From: JAWRCU01 sp033542235
GTDB taxonomy: Bacteria; Pseudomonadota; Alphaproteobacteria; Rhizobiales; Rhizobiaceae
Assembly (NCBI RefSeq): GCF_033542235.1
Contig: NZ_JAWRCU010000008.1
Span: 124,001 to 188,000 of the forward strand
Length of the DNA: 64,000 nucleotides
Direction of reading: 5' to 3'
The stretch's first letter is position 1, and each line of letters starts with the position of its first letter. The notes below the pieces were generated by a model. It made no database searches. It was not told the DNA's origin and saw only the letters and a list, made by a program, of their open reading frames with translations. Positions 36,340 through 45,894 of this stretch are shown in pieces. The position numbers and the translations under genes are program-made.

Positions 36340-37683
36340 GTGTTCCACAAGATCCTGATCGCCAACCGCGGCGAAATTGCGCTGCGCGTGCTGCGTGCCG
36401 CTAAGGAGCTCGGCATCAGGACGGTCGCCGTTCATTCGACCGCCGATGCCGACGCCATGCATGTGAGGCTCGCGGACGAGAGCGTATGCATCGGCCCGCC
36501 GCCGTCGCGCGAATCCTACCTCAACATCTATCAGATCGTCGCAGCCTGCGAGATCACCGGCGCCGACGCGATCCATCCCGGCTACGGGTTCCTGTCGGAG
36601 AATGCCAAGTTCGCCGACATCCTGGCTGCCCACAACATCACCTTCATCGGCCCCTCAGCGGAGCATATCCGCATCATGGGCGACAAGATCGAGGCCAAGC
36701 GCACGGCAAAGCGCCTCGGCATTCCGGTCGTGCCCGGCTCGGACGGGGCGGTGAGCGACGACAAGGAGGCCCACCGTGTCGCCGCCGAGATCGGCTTCCC
36801 CGTCATCATCAAGGCATCAGCAGGCGGCGGCGGACGCGGCATGAAGGTTGCGCGTTCCGCCGACGAGTTGGCCATCGCGCTGGCGACGGCGCGCTCGGAG
36901 GCCGGTGCGGCTTTCGGCGACGACGCCGTCTATATCGAGAAATTCCTGGTGAAGCCGCGTCACATCGAGGTCCAGGTGGTCGGCGACGGTGCCGGTAAGG
37001 CCATTCATCTCGGCGAACGCGACTGCTCGCTGCAGCGCCGTCATCAGAAGGTCTGGGAAGAAGCCCAGTCGCCGGCTCTCAATGCCGAAGAGCGATCGAG
37101 AATCGGCGGGATCGTCGCCAATGCAATCGCCGATCTCGGCTACTCGGGCGCCGGCACGGTCGAATTCCTCTACGAGGACGGCGAGTTCTATTTCATCGAG
37201 ATGAACACGCGTCTCCAGGTCGAACATCCGGTGACCGAAGCGATCACCGGCATCGACCTGGTGCACGAGCAGATTCGCGTCGCCTCCGGCGGGGGATTGT
37301 CGGCCAAACAGGAAGACATACGCTTCCTCGGCCATGCCATCGAGTGTCGGATCAATGCCGAAGATCCGCGCACGTTCACGCCCTCGCCCGGGACGATCAC
37401 GCATTTCCACACGCCAGGCGGCCTCGGGATTCGCGTCGATTCAGGCGCTTATTCCGGCTATCGTATCCCGCCCTATTACGACAGCCTGATCGGCAAGCTC
37501 ATCGTTCATGGTCGCAATCGTGTCGAATGCATGATGCGGCTGCGTCGCGCGCTGGACGAATTCGTCGTTGACGGGATAAAATCAACATTGCCGCTGTTTC
37601 GCGATCTCGTCGGGAATGCCGATATCGCCAACGGCGACTATGATATCCACTGGCTGGAGAAATATCTCGCATCCAGCGAGTAG
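36340..37683 (+). CDS. accC: Acetyl-CoA carboxylase biotin carboxylase subunit
   Basis: AccC (447 residues) carboxylates biotin on AccB with ATP and bicarbonate. The N-terminal KILIANRGEIALRV, the ATP-grasp glycine loop KASAGGGGRGMKV, HQKVWEEAQSPAL, and the catalytic EMNTRLQVEHPVTE are all present. The start is a GTG at 36340, with CGGGAG nine bases upstream; no ATG is available in frame at the right place. It forms an operon with accB and aat. Confidence 0.96.
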   Translation: MFHKILIANRGEIALRVLRAAKELGIRTVAVHSTADADAMHVRLADESVCIGPPPSRESYLNIYQIVAACEITGADAIHPGYGFLSENAKFADILAAHNITFIGPSAEHIRIMGDKIEAKRTAKRLGIPVVPGSDGAVSDDKEAHRVAAEIGFPVIIKASAGGGGRGMKVARSADELAIALATARSEAGAAFGDDAVYIEKFLVKPRHIEVQVVGDGAGKAIHLGERDCSLQRRHQKVWEEAQSPALNAEERSRIGGIVANAIADLGYSGAGTVEFLYEDGEFYFIEMNTRLQVEHPVTEAITGIDLVHEQIRVASGGGLSAKQEDIRFLGHAIECRINAEDPRTFTPSPGTITHFHTPGGLGIRVDSGAYSGYRIPPYYDSLIGKLIVHGRNRVECMMRLRRALDEFVVDGIKSTLPLFRDLVGNADIANGDYDIHWLEKYLASSE

Positions 37684-37694
37684 CGAGCCGCGAC

Positions 37695-38321
37695 ATGACC
37701 CGCCCATATGCGCCTGGTCATCGCATCCCGACGGACCTTCTGCTCAAGGCCTATGCTTCGGGCGTCTTTCCTATGGCCGAAAGCGCCTCGGATCCGGAAG
37801 TGTTCTGGGTACGGCCGGAGACTCGTGGCATCATTCCGCTTGATGCCTTCCACGTCCCGCGAAGCCTTGCCAAGACGATCCGACGCGGCCTGTTCGAAGT
37901 TACCATCGATGTCGACTTCGACGGCGTCATCGATGGCTGCGCGGAGGCGCGCGACGAGCGCCGCAACACCTGGATAAACGGGCCTATCCGCGAGGCCTAT
38001 GTCGAGCTCCATCGACGCGGGCACTGCCATTCGGTCGAAGCCTGGCGTGATGGCCGCCTTGCCGGCGGGCTTTATGGCGTGACGCTCGGTCGGGCCTTCT
38101 TCGGCGAAAGCATGTTCTCGCGCGAGCGCGACGCGTCGAAGGTTTGCCTGGTCAAGCTGGTGGAGCGTCTGATCGACCGCCGCTTCGTCCTCCTTGATAC
38201 GCAGTTCACTACCGAACATCTGAAGCGTTTCGGCGCGATCGATGTACCGCGCAAGAAATACGAGCAACTCCTCGAGAAAGCGCTCGAAGGAGAGGCAGTG
38301 TTTAATCGCTTCCTGCCGTGA
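37695..38321 (+). CDS. aat: Leucyl/phenylalanyl-tRNA-protein transferase
   Basis: Aat (208 residues) adds Leu or Phe to proteins with N-terminal Arg or Lys, marking them for ClpAP in the N-end rule. The family hallmarks LLKAYASGVFPM, FWVRPETRGIIPL, SVEAWRDGRLAGGLYG and FFGESMFS are present. It follows accC at 11 bases, an order conserved in Rhizobiales. Confidence 0.96.
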   Translation: MTRPYAPGHRIPTDLLLKAYASGVFPMAESASDPEVFWVRPETRGIIPLDAFHVPRSLAKTIRRGLFEVTIDVDFDGVIDGCAEARDERRNTWINGPIREAYVELHRRGHCHSVEAWRDGRLAGGLYGVTLGRAFFGESMFSRERDASKVCLVKLVERLIDRRFVLLDTQFTTEHLKRFGAIDVPRKKYEQLLEKALEGEAVFNRFLP

Positions 38322-38337
38322 GCGTTGAACAGCTTGC

Positions 38338-39459
38338 TCAAGCCGCAGCGATCGCGAGGGCGTGGCAGCGGGCATTCTCGCGCAGCGAGTCGAGGTGGAT
38401 CGATCTGATCAGCCCAGCAAGCTTGTCGTCGACTGGCGGATCGCCGAGTTCCCGCAGCATCAACCAACTTACCTCCTGAGACCCCGCGACCCGCTTGCCA
38501 TTTGCCACCTCGCGCCAGATCTTGAGCGCGATCAGGACGGGCTTGTGAACCGGCGTCGGCAAGCCGGCCGAATTGAGCAGCGCGACAACGGCCACGTCTC
38601 GGCCGCTGGCGAGCACTGACGTGATTCGTGCCGTGCCCTGCCCTGTCAGAGCCGCCAGGACAGAACCAAGGAAATCTATCTTCCCGTGCGCGACCGCCCT
38701 GACAAGGAAAGATGGCGTGAGCTCGCCGGCAAGCCTCAGATGCTCGACCAGCGCCGGATGCTCCTCCATACGCGTGCCGTCGACAAGGGTAATGCAAGCC
38801 TTGGCGCAGGCCTCTCGGGTGAGACGCTCGGCCCGCGTGTGCCCGATCAAGGCCACGACAAGCGGCGCGGCCCTCAGCGCCTCGCCGAGCTTGACCAGCA
38901 GCATGTGCCGGCAGTCCGGCGGCAGCAGGGGGTTGGCGAGCATCGCCTCGCGAACCCGCGCGACATGACCGTGCCGCTCGGCGATACGACGCAGGCTGAC
39001 CGACGCGACCGCAGCGCCTGTGTTGGCCAACAGCTCCGCGCAGGCGTCCGCCTCGCCGACCTCCGCGATCGCGGCCGACACCGACATCGAAACGCTCGAC
39101 CGTCGAGCAATGACGGCCTGGATAGTCGCCGATCCGGACGCAATCCGGTCTATGAGATCGGCGTCCGAGAGCAGCGGCGAACGCGACAGCACGAGCGCAG
39201 CGATCTCGGCCTGGTCAGATGCCAGGGCGTTGATGACCTGCAAGGGAGCGTAATGGCTCATCGACAGCCTGTCTGCCATCGCCAGCCTGACCTTGTAGGA
39301 GGGATCATCCAGAAGTAGCGTCAGCGCTGCCTCTGCCGCGCAACGATCCTCGAAGGGAAGATCGCGGTTGATATAGGCATCAGCGAGTGCCGCAGCGGCT
39401 GCGGCGCGCTGAGCGACCCGCGCCGTGTGTACCCACTTGAGAAAATGGCTGACCACCAT
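38338..39459 (-). CDS. DUF2336 domain protein
   Basis: A 373-residue, largely helical protein with HEAT-like repeat character (for example LTLLLDDPSYKVRLAMADRL, PLQVINALASDQAEIAALVL), typical of DUF2336 proteins in Rhizobiales. No catalytic motif is seen. Starts at 39459 (MVVSHFLKW) and 39480 are both possible; the first is nearer the conserved region. It is convergent with aat. Function unknown. Confidence 0.8.
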   Translation of the reverse strand: MVVSHFLKWVHTARVAQRAAAAAALADAYINRDLPFEDRCAAEAALTLLLDDPSYKVRLAMADRLSMSHYAPLQVINALASDQAEIAALVLSRSPLLSDADLIDRIASGSATIQAVIARRSSVSMSVSAAIAEVGEADACAELLANTGAAVASVSLRRIAERHGHVARVREAMLANPLLPPDCRHMLLVKLGEALRAAPLVVALIGHTRAERLTREACAKACITLVDGTRMEEHPALVEHLRLAGELTPSFLVRAVAHGKIDFLGSVLAALTGQGTARITSVLASGRDVAVVALLNSAGLPTPVHKPVLIALKIWREVANGKRVAGSQEVSWLMLRELGDPPVDDKLAGLIRSIHLDSLRENARCHALAIAAA

Positions 39460-39663
39460 CACGGATACTTTGCACCCCAACCCACGAGCCGGAAGTTAGG
39501 GAGAATTGGTTTATGAAGCGTTCACCATATTCATTAACCGACTTGGTTAGGGCGGCGTGCGGGCAGGTTGGATCGCCGCACCGCTCTATCTTTTTGTTTG
39601 CGCAGCGGATTTGTTCAAAAGACGCTGCGCATGTTTCGGTCCCATGGACCAGGTGAGGATCAC

Positions 39664-40116
39664 ATGACAGGCCTCTACCTCGAGGAATTCAGCGCTGGAC
39701 AGTTGGTAAGGCACTCGATCACCCGCACGGTCACCGAAAGCGACAATGTGTTGTTCTCGGTCATGACGATGAACCCGCAGCCGCTGCACATCGACTTTGA
39801 TTTTGCCTCCAAGACCGAATGGGGCAAGCCGCTCGTCAACTCGCTGTTCACGCTGGGCCTGATGATCGGCATTTCGGTGCACGATACGACGCTCGGCACC
39901 ACGATCGCCAATCTGGGCATGACCGAGACCGTCTTTCCGCACCCGGTCTTTCATGGCGACACGATCCGGGTCGAGACGGAGGTGATCAGCGTGCGCGAGT
40001 CGCAATCGAAACCCGACCGTGGGATAGTCGAGTTCGAGCACCGAGCCTTCAATCAGGACGGCACACTTGTCGCGAAATGTCGGCGGCACGCCATGATCCG
40101 CAAGCGGCTCGCCTGA
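39664..40116 (+). CDS. MaoC family dehydratase
   Basis: A single hot-dog-fold protein (150 residues), related to (R)-specific enoyl-CoA or mesaconyl-CoA-type hydratases. The hydratase segment MNPQPLHIDFDFA holds the likely catalytic Asp/His pair, and HPVFHGDTIRVETEV is typical of the family. The start at 39664 has AGG six bases upstream. It ends one base before the CoA-ester lyase gene, so the two act together. Confidence 0.86.
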   Translation: MTGLYLEEFSAGQLVRHSITRTVTESDNVLFSVMTMNPQPLHIDFDFASKTEWGKPLVNSLFTLGLMIGISVHDTTLGTTIANLGMTETVFPHPVFHGDTIRVETEVISVRESQSKPDRGIVEFEHRAFNQDGTLVAKCRRHAMIRKRLA

Positions 40117-40117
40117 C

Positions 40118-40996
40118 ATGCGCTCTCTGTTGTTCGTGCCCGGCGATTCGGAGCGGAAGCTCGCAAAGGGGTCCACCTCCGGCGCAGATGTCGTCATCGT
40201 CGATCTGGAGGATTCGGTCGCTCCCGCGAGCAAGCCTGCGGCGCGCGCCCTGGCGCATGGTTTCATCGCCAACCTGCAGCGCGGCCTGGGCCCCAAAATC
40301 TACGTGAGGGTCAACGATCTCTCAACGGGACTGACCGACGAGGACCTCGCCGTTGTCGTGAAGGCTAGGCCGGACGGCATTATGCTGCCCAAATGCAACT
40401 CCGCCGCGGACGTCGTTCAATTGGCCGCAATGCTGCGCGTGCACGAGGCCGAGAACGGCCTGGACGACGGCGCCACAGAGATCGTCGGCATCATGACCGA
40501 GACCCCGTTCGGAGTGCTTTCAGCCTCGACCTATCGCGTCTCCTGCCCCCGGCTGGCCGGGCTGACATGGGGCGCGGAGGATCTTTCCGCTGCGATCGGC
40601 GCCATGGCGACTCGTGAAGGCAACGGTCGTTATACCGATGTCTTTCGGCTGGCCCGTACGCTGACGATCCTTGCCGCCTCGGCGGTAGAGGTTGCGGCGA
40701 TCGACACGGTCTTCGTCAATTTCCGCGATTCGGAAGGACTTCGGCTGGAATGCGCAGAGGCAGCGCGCGACGGCTTCACGGGGAAGCTCGCGATCCACCC
40801 CGATCAGGTGCCGCTCATCAACGAAGCTTTCACGCCGTCGGGCGACGCAATCGAGCAGGCGAAAGCGATCGTGCGAGCCTTCGCCGAAGCTGGGAACCCG
40901 GGCGTCGTGGGACTCGACGGCCAGATGTACGACCGACCGCATCTGCGCCGCGCCGAGCGCCTGCTCGCTCGCGCCGCTACTGCCGGGATGCTCTGA
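40118..40996 (+). CDS. HpcH/HpaI-type CoA-ester lyase (CitE/malyl-CoA lyase-like)
   Basis: A 292-residue TIM-barrel lyase of the CitE/Mcl family. The metal-binding segments VIVDLEDSVAP and the Arg-containing YVRVND, with IMTETPFGVLSAS, are characteristic. Reactions of relatives include malyl-CoA or methylmalyl-CoA cleavage and malyl-CoA thioesterase activity; which one is not decidable here. It is coupled to the MaoC gene at one base, suggesting hydration and cleavage of a C4-C5 CoA ester. Confidence 0.86.
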   Translation: MRSLLFVPGDSERKLAKGSTSGADVVIVDLEDSVAPASKPAARALAHGFIANLQRGLGPKIYVRVNDLSTGLTDEDLAVVVKARPDGIMLPKCNSAADVVQLAAMLRVHEAENGLDDGATEIVGIMTETPFGVLSASTYRVSCPRLAGLTWGAEDLSAAIGAMATREGNGRYTDVFRLARTLTILAASAVEVAAIDTVFVNFRDSEGLRLECAEAARDGFTGKLAIHPDQVPLINEAFTPSGDAIEQAKAIVRAFAEAGNPGVVGLDGQMYDRPHLRRAERLLARAATAGML

Positions 40997-41004
40997 ACAA
41001 CGCG

Positions 41005-41592
41005 TCAGGCCTCCCACGGCCCGTTGTACTCGGAGATCAGCTTGGCGACGTCGGGTCTCGGACGATCGGGCGGCGTGCCCGCATAGCTGCCTATATGAAC
41101 GAAGCCGATGACCCGCTCCTGCGGGGCAAGGCCAAGGATGCGCCGCCCCTCTTCCGAATCGGAATACCAGTTCGTGATCCAATGCGCGCCGTAGCCAAGC
41201 GCGTTGGCCGCATGGACGAGATTCATCGCAGCGGCGCCGCCCGACAGGAACATCTCCCATTGCGGGATCTTCGGATGATCCTTCGGGCTCGAAATCACGC
41301 CGATCACAAGCGGCGCGCGCGAGAAGCGAGTGAGCTCCTTGCGGCGGGGACCTTCAGGCAGCGGTCCTTCGTTCTTCTCGGCAAGCTCGGCAAGCCTCTC
41401 TCCGACCTTCAGCCGCGCCTCGCCGCGATAGATGATGAACCGCCAGGGTTCCAGGCGGCCGTGGTCGGGAACGCGGGTCGCGATGCGAATCATTTGCTCG
41501 ATCTCGGCATCGCCCGGCGCGGGCTCGTTGAGATCGGGGATCGGCGGTGAGATTCGGTTGGCAAGGAAATCGACGATATCGGATGATGACAT
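41005..41592 (-). CDS. Nitroreductase family protein
   Basis: A 195-residue FMN-dependent oxidoreductase. The nitroreductase signature RVPDHGRLEPWRFIIY, the segment GGAAAMNLVHAANALGYG and the C-terminal HIGSYAG are clear. The start at 41592 (MSSSDIVDFLANR) gives the normal length; the frame to 41817 overlaps the divergent gene's region. Substrate unknown. Confidence 0.86.
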   Translation of the reverse strand: MSSSDIVDFLANRISPPIPDLNEPAPGDAEIEQMIRIATRVPDHGRLEPWRFIIYRGEARLKVGERLAELAEKNEGPLPEGPRRKELTRFSRAPLVIGVISSPKDHPKIPQWEMFLSGGAAAMNLVHAANALGYGAHWITNWYSDSEEGRRILGLAPQERVIGFVHIGSYAGTPPDRPRPDVAKLISEYNGPWEA

Positions 41593-41725
41593 GTTTAAAT
41601 CCACGGGTTGCTGGCTGAAGCGGACCCGGCGACTTGCTGCGAGATCGGGGTATTCGCTCTGGCTGATGGCGTGTTGCCATTGACGGGCCTTGAATTTGCC
41701 ACCAGCTTGGGTTTCAACGCAAGAC

Positions 41726-42697
41726 ATGAGAGGGGTGACCAGATTGCTCGTGAGGGGGCAATGTGTGGCCGTGGCTTTTTTTGCCGCGACGGCCGCATTC
41801 GCGCAAGAGGCCGACATGGGCTCGGCGAGCGGCTTCTCGTCGCCCGCCTTGAACAGCTATGCGCCTGCGATTGACGAGCTGCCGCTCGCCCAGACAGCGG
41901 TCGGTCTCGGCAAGATCACGCTCGCGGCACAGCTTACTTCCAACGGCGCAGATATCACACGTGGTCTGGTCTGGCGCATCTTCGGCCCCAAGCCAGGGCC
42001 GGACGGCAAGCTGCCGCTCGTCGCTTCGGCGCAAGGAGGCTCGAGCAGCTTCCAGCTCGCACCGGGCAGCTATCTGGTTCACGCCTCGTTTGGGCGTGCC
42101 GGCGCGACCAAGAAAATTACGGTCGGCCGCGACAGCAAGCACGAGAGCTTGGTGCTCGATGCAGGCGGGTTGAAACTCAATGCGGTTCTCGCAGGTGGCG
42201 AGCGCGTAAAACCGTCGCTGCTGAAATTCTCGGTCTATGAAGCGAAGGCGGACGCCAAGGGCCAACGTGCGCTCATCATCCCTGACGTCAGCCCCAACAC
42301 GGTCATCCGCCTGAACTCCGGCAATTACCAGATTGTCTCGACCTACGGCTCCGTCAACGCCGTGACCCGCTCCGACATCAAGGTCGAAGCAGGCAAGCTC
42401 GTGGAGGCAACCATCGAGCATCATGCCGCGGAACTGACGATGAAGCTCGTGCGCGAGCCAGGCGGCGAAGCGATTGCCGATACGTCCTGGTCCATCATCT
42501 CTGATTCCGGCGATCCGGTCCGCGAATTCGTCGGGGCATATGCCTCCATGGTGCTCGCCGAGGGCGAATACACCATCATCGCAAAGAACCGCGATCGCCT
42601 TTATCAGAAAGACTTCCGGGTCGAATCGGGCAAGAACCAGGAAGTCGAGGTCATCGCCAGCGAAGACGCCGCCGATCAGACCGACGAAGCCGACTAA
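41726..42697 (+). CDS. Periplasmic protein with three tandem Ig-like/carboxypeptidase-regulatory-like repeats
   Basis: A 323-residue exported protein of no named family. After a signal peptide ending AAFAQ it shows three repeated beta-sandwich-like units, each ending in the pattern xxGxYxIxxxxxxxxxxxxxVxxGxxxxxxI: APGSYLVHASFGRAGAT, NSGNYQIVSTYGSVNAV and AEGEYTIIAKNRDRLYQ, spaced about 80-90 residues. This suits a structural or binding role in the periplasm. The start at 41726 (MRGVTRLLVRGQ) is preferred to a TTG at 41690. It converges one base from the acyltransferase gene. Confidence 0.78.
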   Translation: MRGVTRLLVRGQCVAVAFFAATAAFAQEADMGSASGFSSPALNSYAPAIDELPLAQTAVGLGKITLAAQLTSNGADITRGLVWRIFGPKPGPDGKLPLVASAQGGSSSFQLAPGSYLVHASFGRAGATKKITVGRDSKHESLVLDAGGLKLNAVLAGGERVKPSLLKFSVYEAKADAKGQRALIIPDVSPNTVIRLNSGNYQIVSTYGSVNAVTRSDIKVEAGKLVEATIEHHAAELTMKLVREPGGEAIADTSWSIISDSGDPVREFVGAYASMVLAEGEYTIIAKNRDRLYQKDFRVESGKNQEVEVIASEDAADQTDEAD

Positions 42698-42698
42698 A

Positions 42699-43652
42699 CT
42701 AATAAGCGAGCCCGGCGCGCTCTTTGCGGAGACGCGGCCGCCGATTGCGGCGGCGACGCGGCTTCTGCGAAGGCAGTGAAAAGACCGCCCGGTAGAGATA
42801 GGCGATCAGCTCCTTGCGGTCGCGTATCGGCTCCAGCTCCGACCACGGAATCATCTTGCCTACGCGACCGCTGATCGACTTTCCCGAAAGCTTGGTGAAC
42901 TCCCGGATCAAGAGCGAGGTCCGCAAAGTGAGCGAGACCTGGCCGACCATGCGCTTCAGCTTGTTTTCCTCTTCGACCATGTTCATCGGGCCGCTGACGA
43001 TGTGGAACAATCGACCATTCTGGCCGGTGAAATGAACGGGAATGACCGACGCCCTGGCTTCCTGGATCAATCTGGCCGGGAACATCTTCCATGGCAGGTC
43101 CCTGGCCCTGCCGAAGCCGTTCGGCGCAGTGGCAACGCCGCCGCCGGGAAAGACCACGATGGTGACGCCCGCCTTGAGCAGCTCAAGGGCCTCCTTGCGG
43201 ACCGCTAGGTTGTTCTTCAGCGCTTCCTTCGTTTCACTGAAGTCGATCGGCAAAGAATAGGCACGAACTTCCGGGATCTTGAGGAGTTCGGCATTGATCA
43301 TTACGCGGAACGGTCGGCCAAGCTGCTCGGCCATGGACAGGATAGCAATGCCGTCGCCTATGCCGAACGGGTGGTTGGCCACCATCACGAGGGGGGCATC
43401 CGGCAGGTCGGCAGGCGGCCAGAAACCCTCGACATCGAGCGAGACATCGATGATCTCGAGCATACGCCCGAAGATTCGCTCGCCCGTCGGCGCTGTCTCG
43501 TTGCGCCAGACCTCATAAAGCCGGGCATAGCGGTCACGCCCCGACAGCCCTTCCACCGAGCGGATGAACCAGCGCTTTAGCCGGGTGTGATCGGGGTTGG
43601 CATAGGAAAGCTCAGGAAAGAGTATTTCCTTGCGGCGCATTGCGTTCAACAT
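42699..43652 (-). CDS. Lysophospholipid acyltransferase-like protein (PlsC fold)
   Basis: A 317-residue protein with the HX4D acyltransferase motif in ANHPFGIGDG and the later FPGGGVATA substrate segment, as in PlsC-type glycerolipid acyltransferases. Other conserved regions are MINAELLKIPEVRAYSLPID and ARASVIPVHFTGQNGR. The basic C-terminal tail (KPRRRRNRRPRLRKERAG) may bind membrane. The lipid acceptor is unknown; ornithine-lipid or phospholipid synthesis is possible. Confidence 0.84.
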   Translation of the reverse strand: MLNAMRRKEILFPELSYANPDHTRLKRWFIRSVEGLSGRDRYARLYEVWRNETAPTGERIFGRMLEIIDVSLDVEGFWPPADLPDAPLVMVANHPFGIGDGIAILSMAEQLGRPFRVMINAELLKIPEVRAYSLPIDFSETKEALKNNLAVRKEALELLKAGVTIVVFPGGGVATAPNGFGRARDLPWKMFPARLIQEARASVIPVHFTGQNGRLFHIVSGPMNMVEEENKLKRMVGQVSLTLRTSLLIREFTKLSGKSISGRVGKMIPWSELEPIRDRKELIAYLYRAVFSLPSQKPRRRRNRRPRLRKERAGLAY

Positions 43653-43694
43653 TCCGGATGAATGGCCTGTATTTGTAACAGGCCTATGAAAGGC

Positions 43695-43718
43695 GGGCGG
43701 GAAATCTGTTTCCCGCCC
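43695..43718. terminator. Strong hairpin between thrS and the acyltransferase gene
   Basis: GGGCGGGAAA (43695-43704) and TTTCCCGCCC (43709-43718) form a perfect ten-base stem with TCTG loop, 43 bases beyond the thrS stop. No clear T-run follows on the minus strand, so it may be a weak terminator or a processing site. Confidence 0.45.
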
Positions 43719-43760
43719 GATCTGATTTAGAGAATGAGATCAGCGCAGTGGAAAGCTGAG

Positions 43761-45743
43761 CTAAGCAGCAGCCTGCAACGCCCGGCGCCGAATGTCGGGC
43801 GGCACCGCTTCTTCTGCAAGACGGTTGACCGCGACTTCCAGCGGCAGAGATTCCTGATCGCGGGAGCCGAGTCGGCGCAGATTGACGGTCTGCTCCTCCG
43901 CTTCCCGCTTGCCGCAGACGAGAATCACGGGAACCTTGGTCAGCGAGTGCTCGCGGACCTTGTAGTTGATCTTCTCGTTGCGCAGGTCGAGATCGACCGC
44001 GAGCCCCGCGCCGCGCAGCCGTTCCGCGACCTTGGTCGCGTAGTCGTCGGCATCCGAGGTGATCGTCGCCACGACAACCTGCACCGGTGCGAACCAAAGC
44101 GGGAAATGACCTGCATAGTTCTCGATCAGGATGCCGAGGAAACGTTCCATCGAACCGCAGATCGCCCGGTGGATCATCACCGGCTGCTTCTTCTCGGAAT
44201 CGGGACCGATATAGAAGGCGCCGAACCGTTCCGGCATGTTGAAGTCGACCTGGGTCGTGCCGCATTGCCATTCGCGGCCGATGGCGTCCCGCAGCACATA
44301 TTCGAATTTCGGGCCGTAGAATGTTCCCTCGCCCGGGTTGACGCCGGTCTTGATACGGCCGCCGGACTCGGCTGCGATCTGCTTCAGGATGCGCGACAGC
44401 ACGTCCTCGGCATGTTCCCACATGGCATCCGTGCCGACGCTCTTCTCCGGCCTCGTCGCGAGCTTGACCGTGATCTCGTTGAAGCCGAAGTCGGCATAAG
44501 TGGTCAGGATCAGGTCGTTGATCTTCAGGCATTCGGCAGCGAGCTGCTCTTCCGTGCAGAAGATATGTGCGTCGTCCTGCGTGAAGCCGCGCACCCGCAT
44601 CAAGCCGTGCAATGCACCGGATGGCTCGTAGCGGTGGACCGCTCCGAATTCCGCAAGCTTTATCGGCAGGTCGCGATAAGACTTCAGGCCGTGCTTGAAG
44701 ATCTGCACATGGCCGGGGCAGTTCATGGGCTTCAGCGCGAAGATACGGTCATCCTCGGTGTCGTCGCCCGCGACCTGCACCTTGAACATGTTGTCGCGAT
44801 ACCAGCCCCAATGGCCCGACGTCTCCCATAGCGACTTGTCGAGCACTTGCGGGGCGTTCACCTCCTCATAGGCGTGCTCGTCGAGGCGCCGGCGCATGTA
44901 GCTGACGAGGCGCTGGAACATCTTCCAGCCCTTGGAATGCCAGAACACGACGCCTGGCCCTTCCTCCTGAAAATGGAAGAGGTCCATCTCGCGCCCGAGC
45001 CGGCGGTGATCGCGCTTCTCGGCTTCCTCCAGCATGTGCAGATAGTGGTCGAGCTGGACCTGATCCGCCCAGGCCGTGCCGTAGATGCGGGTCAGCATGG
45101 GGTTGTTGGAATCGCCGCGCCAATAAGCGCCCGCCACCTTCATCAGCTTGAAGGCGCTTCCGACATAGCCGGTCGACGGCATGTGCGGACCGCGGCAGAG
45201 ATCGCTCCACTCGCCTTGCGAATAGATCTTGATCTCCTGGTCCTCAGGGATCGCGTCGACGAGCTCGACCTTGTAAGCCTCGCCCTTGTCGCGGAAGAAC
45301 TTCCTCGCCTTCTCGCGTGGCCAGACTTCCTTTGTGAAGTGGTGGTTGCGCGCGATGATCTCCCGCATCTTCTTCTCGATTGCGGGGAAATCATCGGGCG
45401 TGAAAGGCTCATTGCGCGCGAAATCGTAATAGAAGCCGTTCTCGATCACCGGTCCGATGGTGACCTGCGTTCCCGGCCACAGCTCCTGCACGGCTTCAGC
45501 GAGCACATGCGCGGCGTCGTGGCGGATCAACTCGAGCGCACGCGGATCATCGCGGGTGACGATCTCGATCCTGCCGGATTTGCCAATAGGATCGGCAAGA
45601 TCGCGCAGTGTTCCGTCGAGCGAATAGGCAACGGCCTTCTTGGCAAGCGACTTCGAAATGGATTCCGCGAGCGCAGCGCCGGTCGTGGCGGCCGAATATT
45701 CGCGGGCGGAACCATCGGGAAATGTAAGGGAGATGTTGGACAT
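43761..45743 (-). CDS. thrS: Threonyl-tRNA synthetase
   Basis: ThrRS (660 residues) charges tRNA-Thr and edits mischarged Ser-tRNA. The parts in order are an N-terminal TGS domain, an editing domain with RHDAAHVLAEAV, a class II catalytic core with MNCPGHVQIFKHG (zinc-binding Cys), motif 2 around RVRGFTQDDAHIF, and a C-terminal anticodon-binding domain (VPVILVCGKREAEEQTVNLR). Length and motifs are canonical. A 151-base gap separates it from yidD. Confidence 0.97.
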   Translation of the reverse strand: MSNISLTFPDGSAREYSAATTGAALAESISKSLAKKAVAYSLDGTLRDLADPIGKSGRIEIVTRDDPRALELIRHDAAHVLAEAVQELWPGTQVTIGPVIENGFYYDFARNEPFTPDDFPAIEKKMREIIARNHHFTKEVWPREKARKFFRDKGEAYKVELVDAIPEDQEIKIYSQGEWSDLCRGPHMPSTGYVGSAFKLMKVAGAYWRGDSNNPMLTRIYGTAWADQVQLDHYLHMLEEAEKRDHRRLGREMDLFHFQEEGPGVVFWHSKGWKMFQRLVSYMRRRLDEHAYEEVNAPQVLDKSLWETSGHWGWYRDNMFKVQVAGDDTEDDRIFALKPMNCPGHVQIFKHGLKSYRDLPIKLAEFGAVHRYEPSGALHGLMRVRGFTQDDAHIFCTEEQLAAECLKINDLILTTYADFGFNEITVKLATRPEKSVGTDAMWEHAEDVLSRILKQIAAESGGRIKTGVNPGEGTFYGPKFEYVLRDAIGREWQCGTTQVDFNMPERFGAFYIGPDSEKKQPVMIHRAICGSMERFLGILIENYAGHFPLWFAPVQVVVATITSDADDYATKVAERLRGAGLAVDLDLRNEKINYKVREHSLTKVPVILVCGKREAEEQTVNLRRLGSRDQESLPLEVAVNRLAEEAVPPDIRRRALQAAA

Positions 45744-45894
45744 TCTGTGCTCCTATCCAGTCCCGCAAACGAGCGCGGGTGGTGAAATGCCGGATGCGTC
45801 CGGCGACGGCGGTCTTTTAGTGGCCGAAATCGGCCGCGTAAAGCAGGATGGCGACTTGACTCCCGGCTCGAAGGCGAACCGATGTGCTAGTCTT

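Noticed and set aside
43695..43718. Calling the thrS-downstream hairpin a certain terminator
   Set aside because: The stem is perfect, but the minus strand lacks the following T-run, so it is listed only at low confidence.
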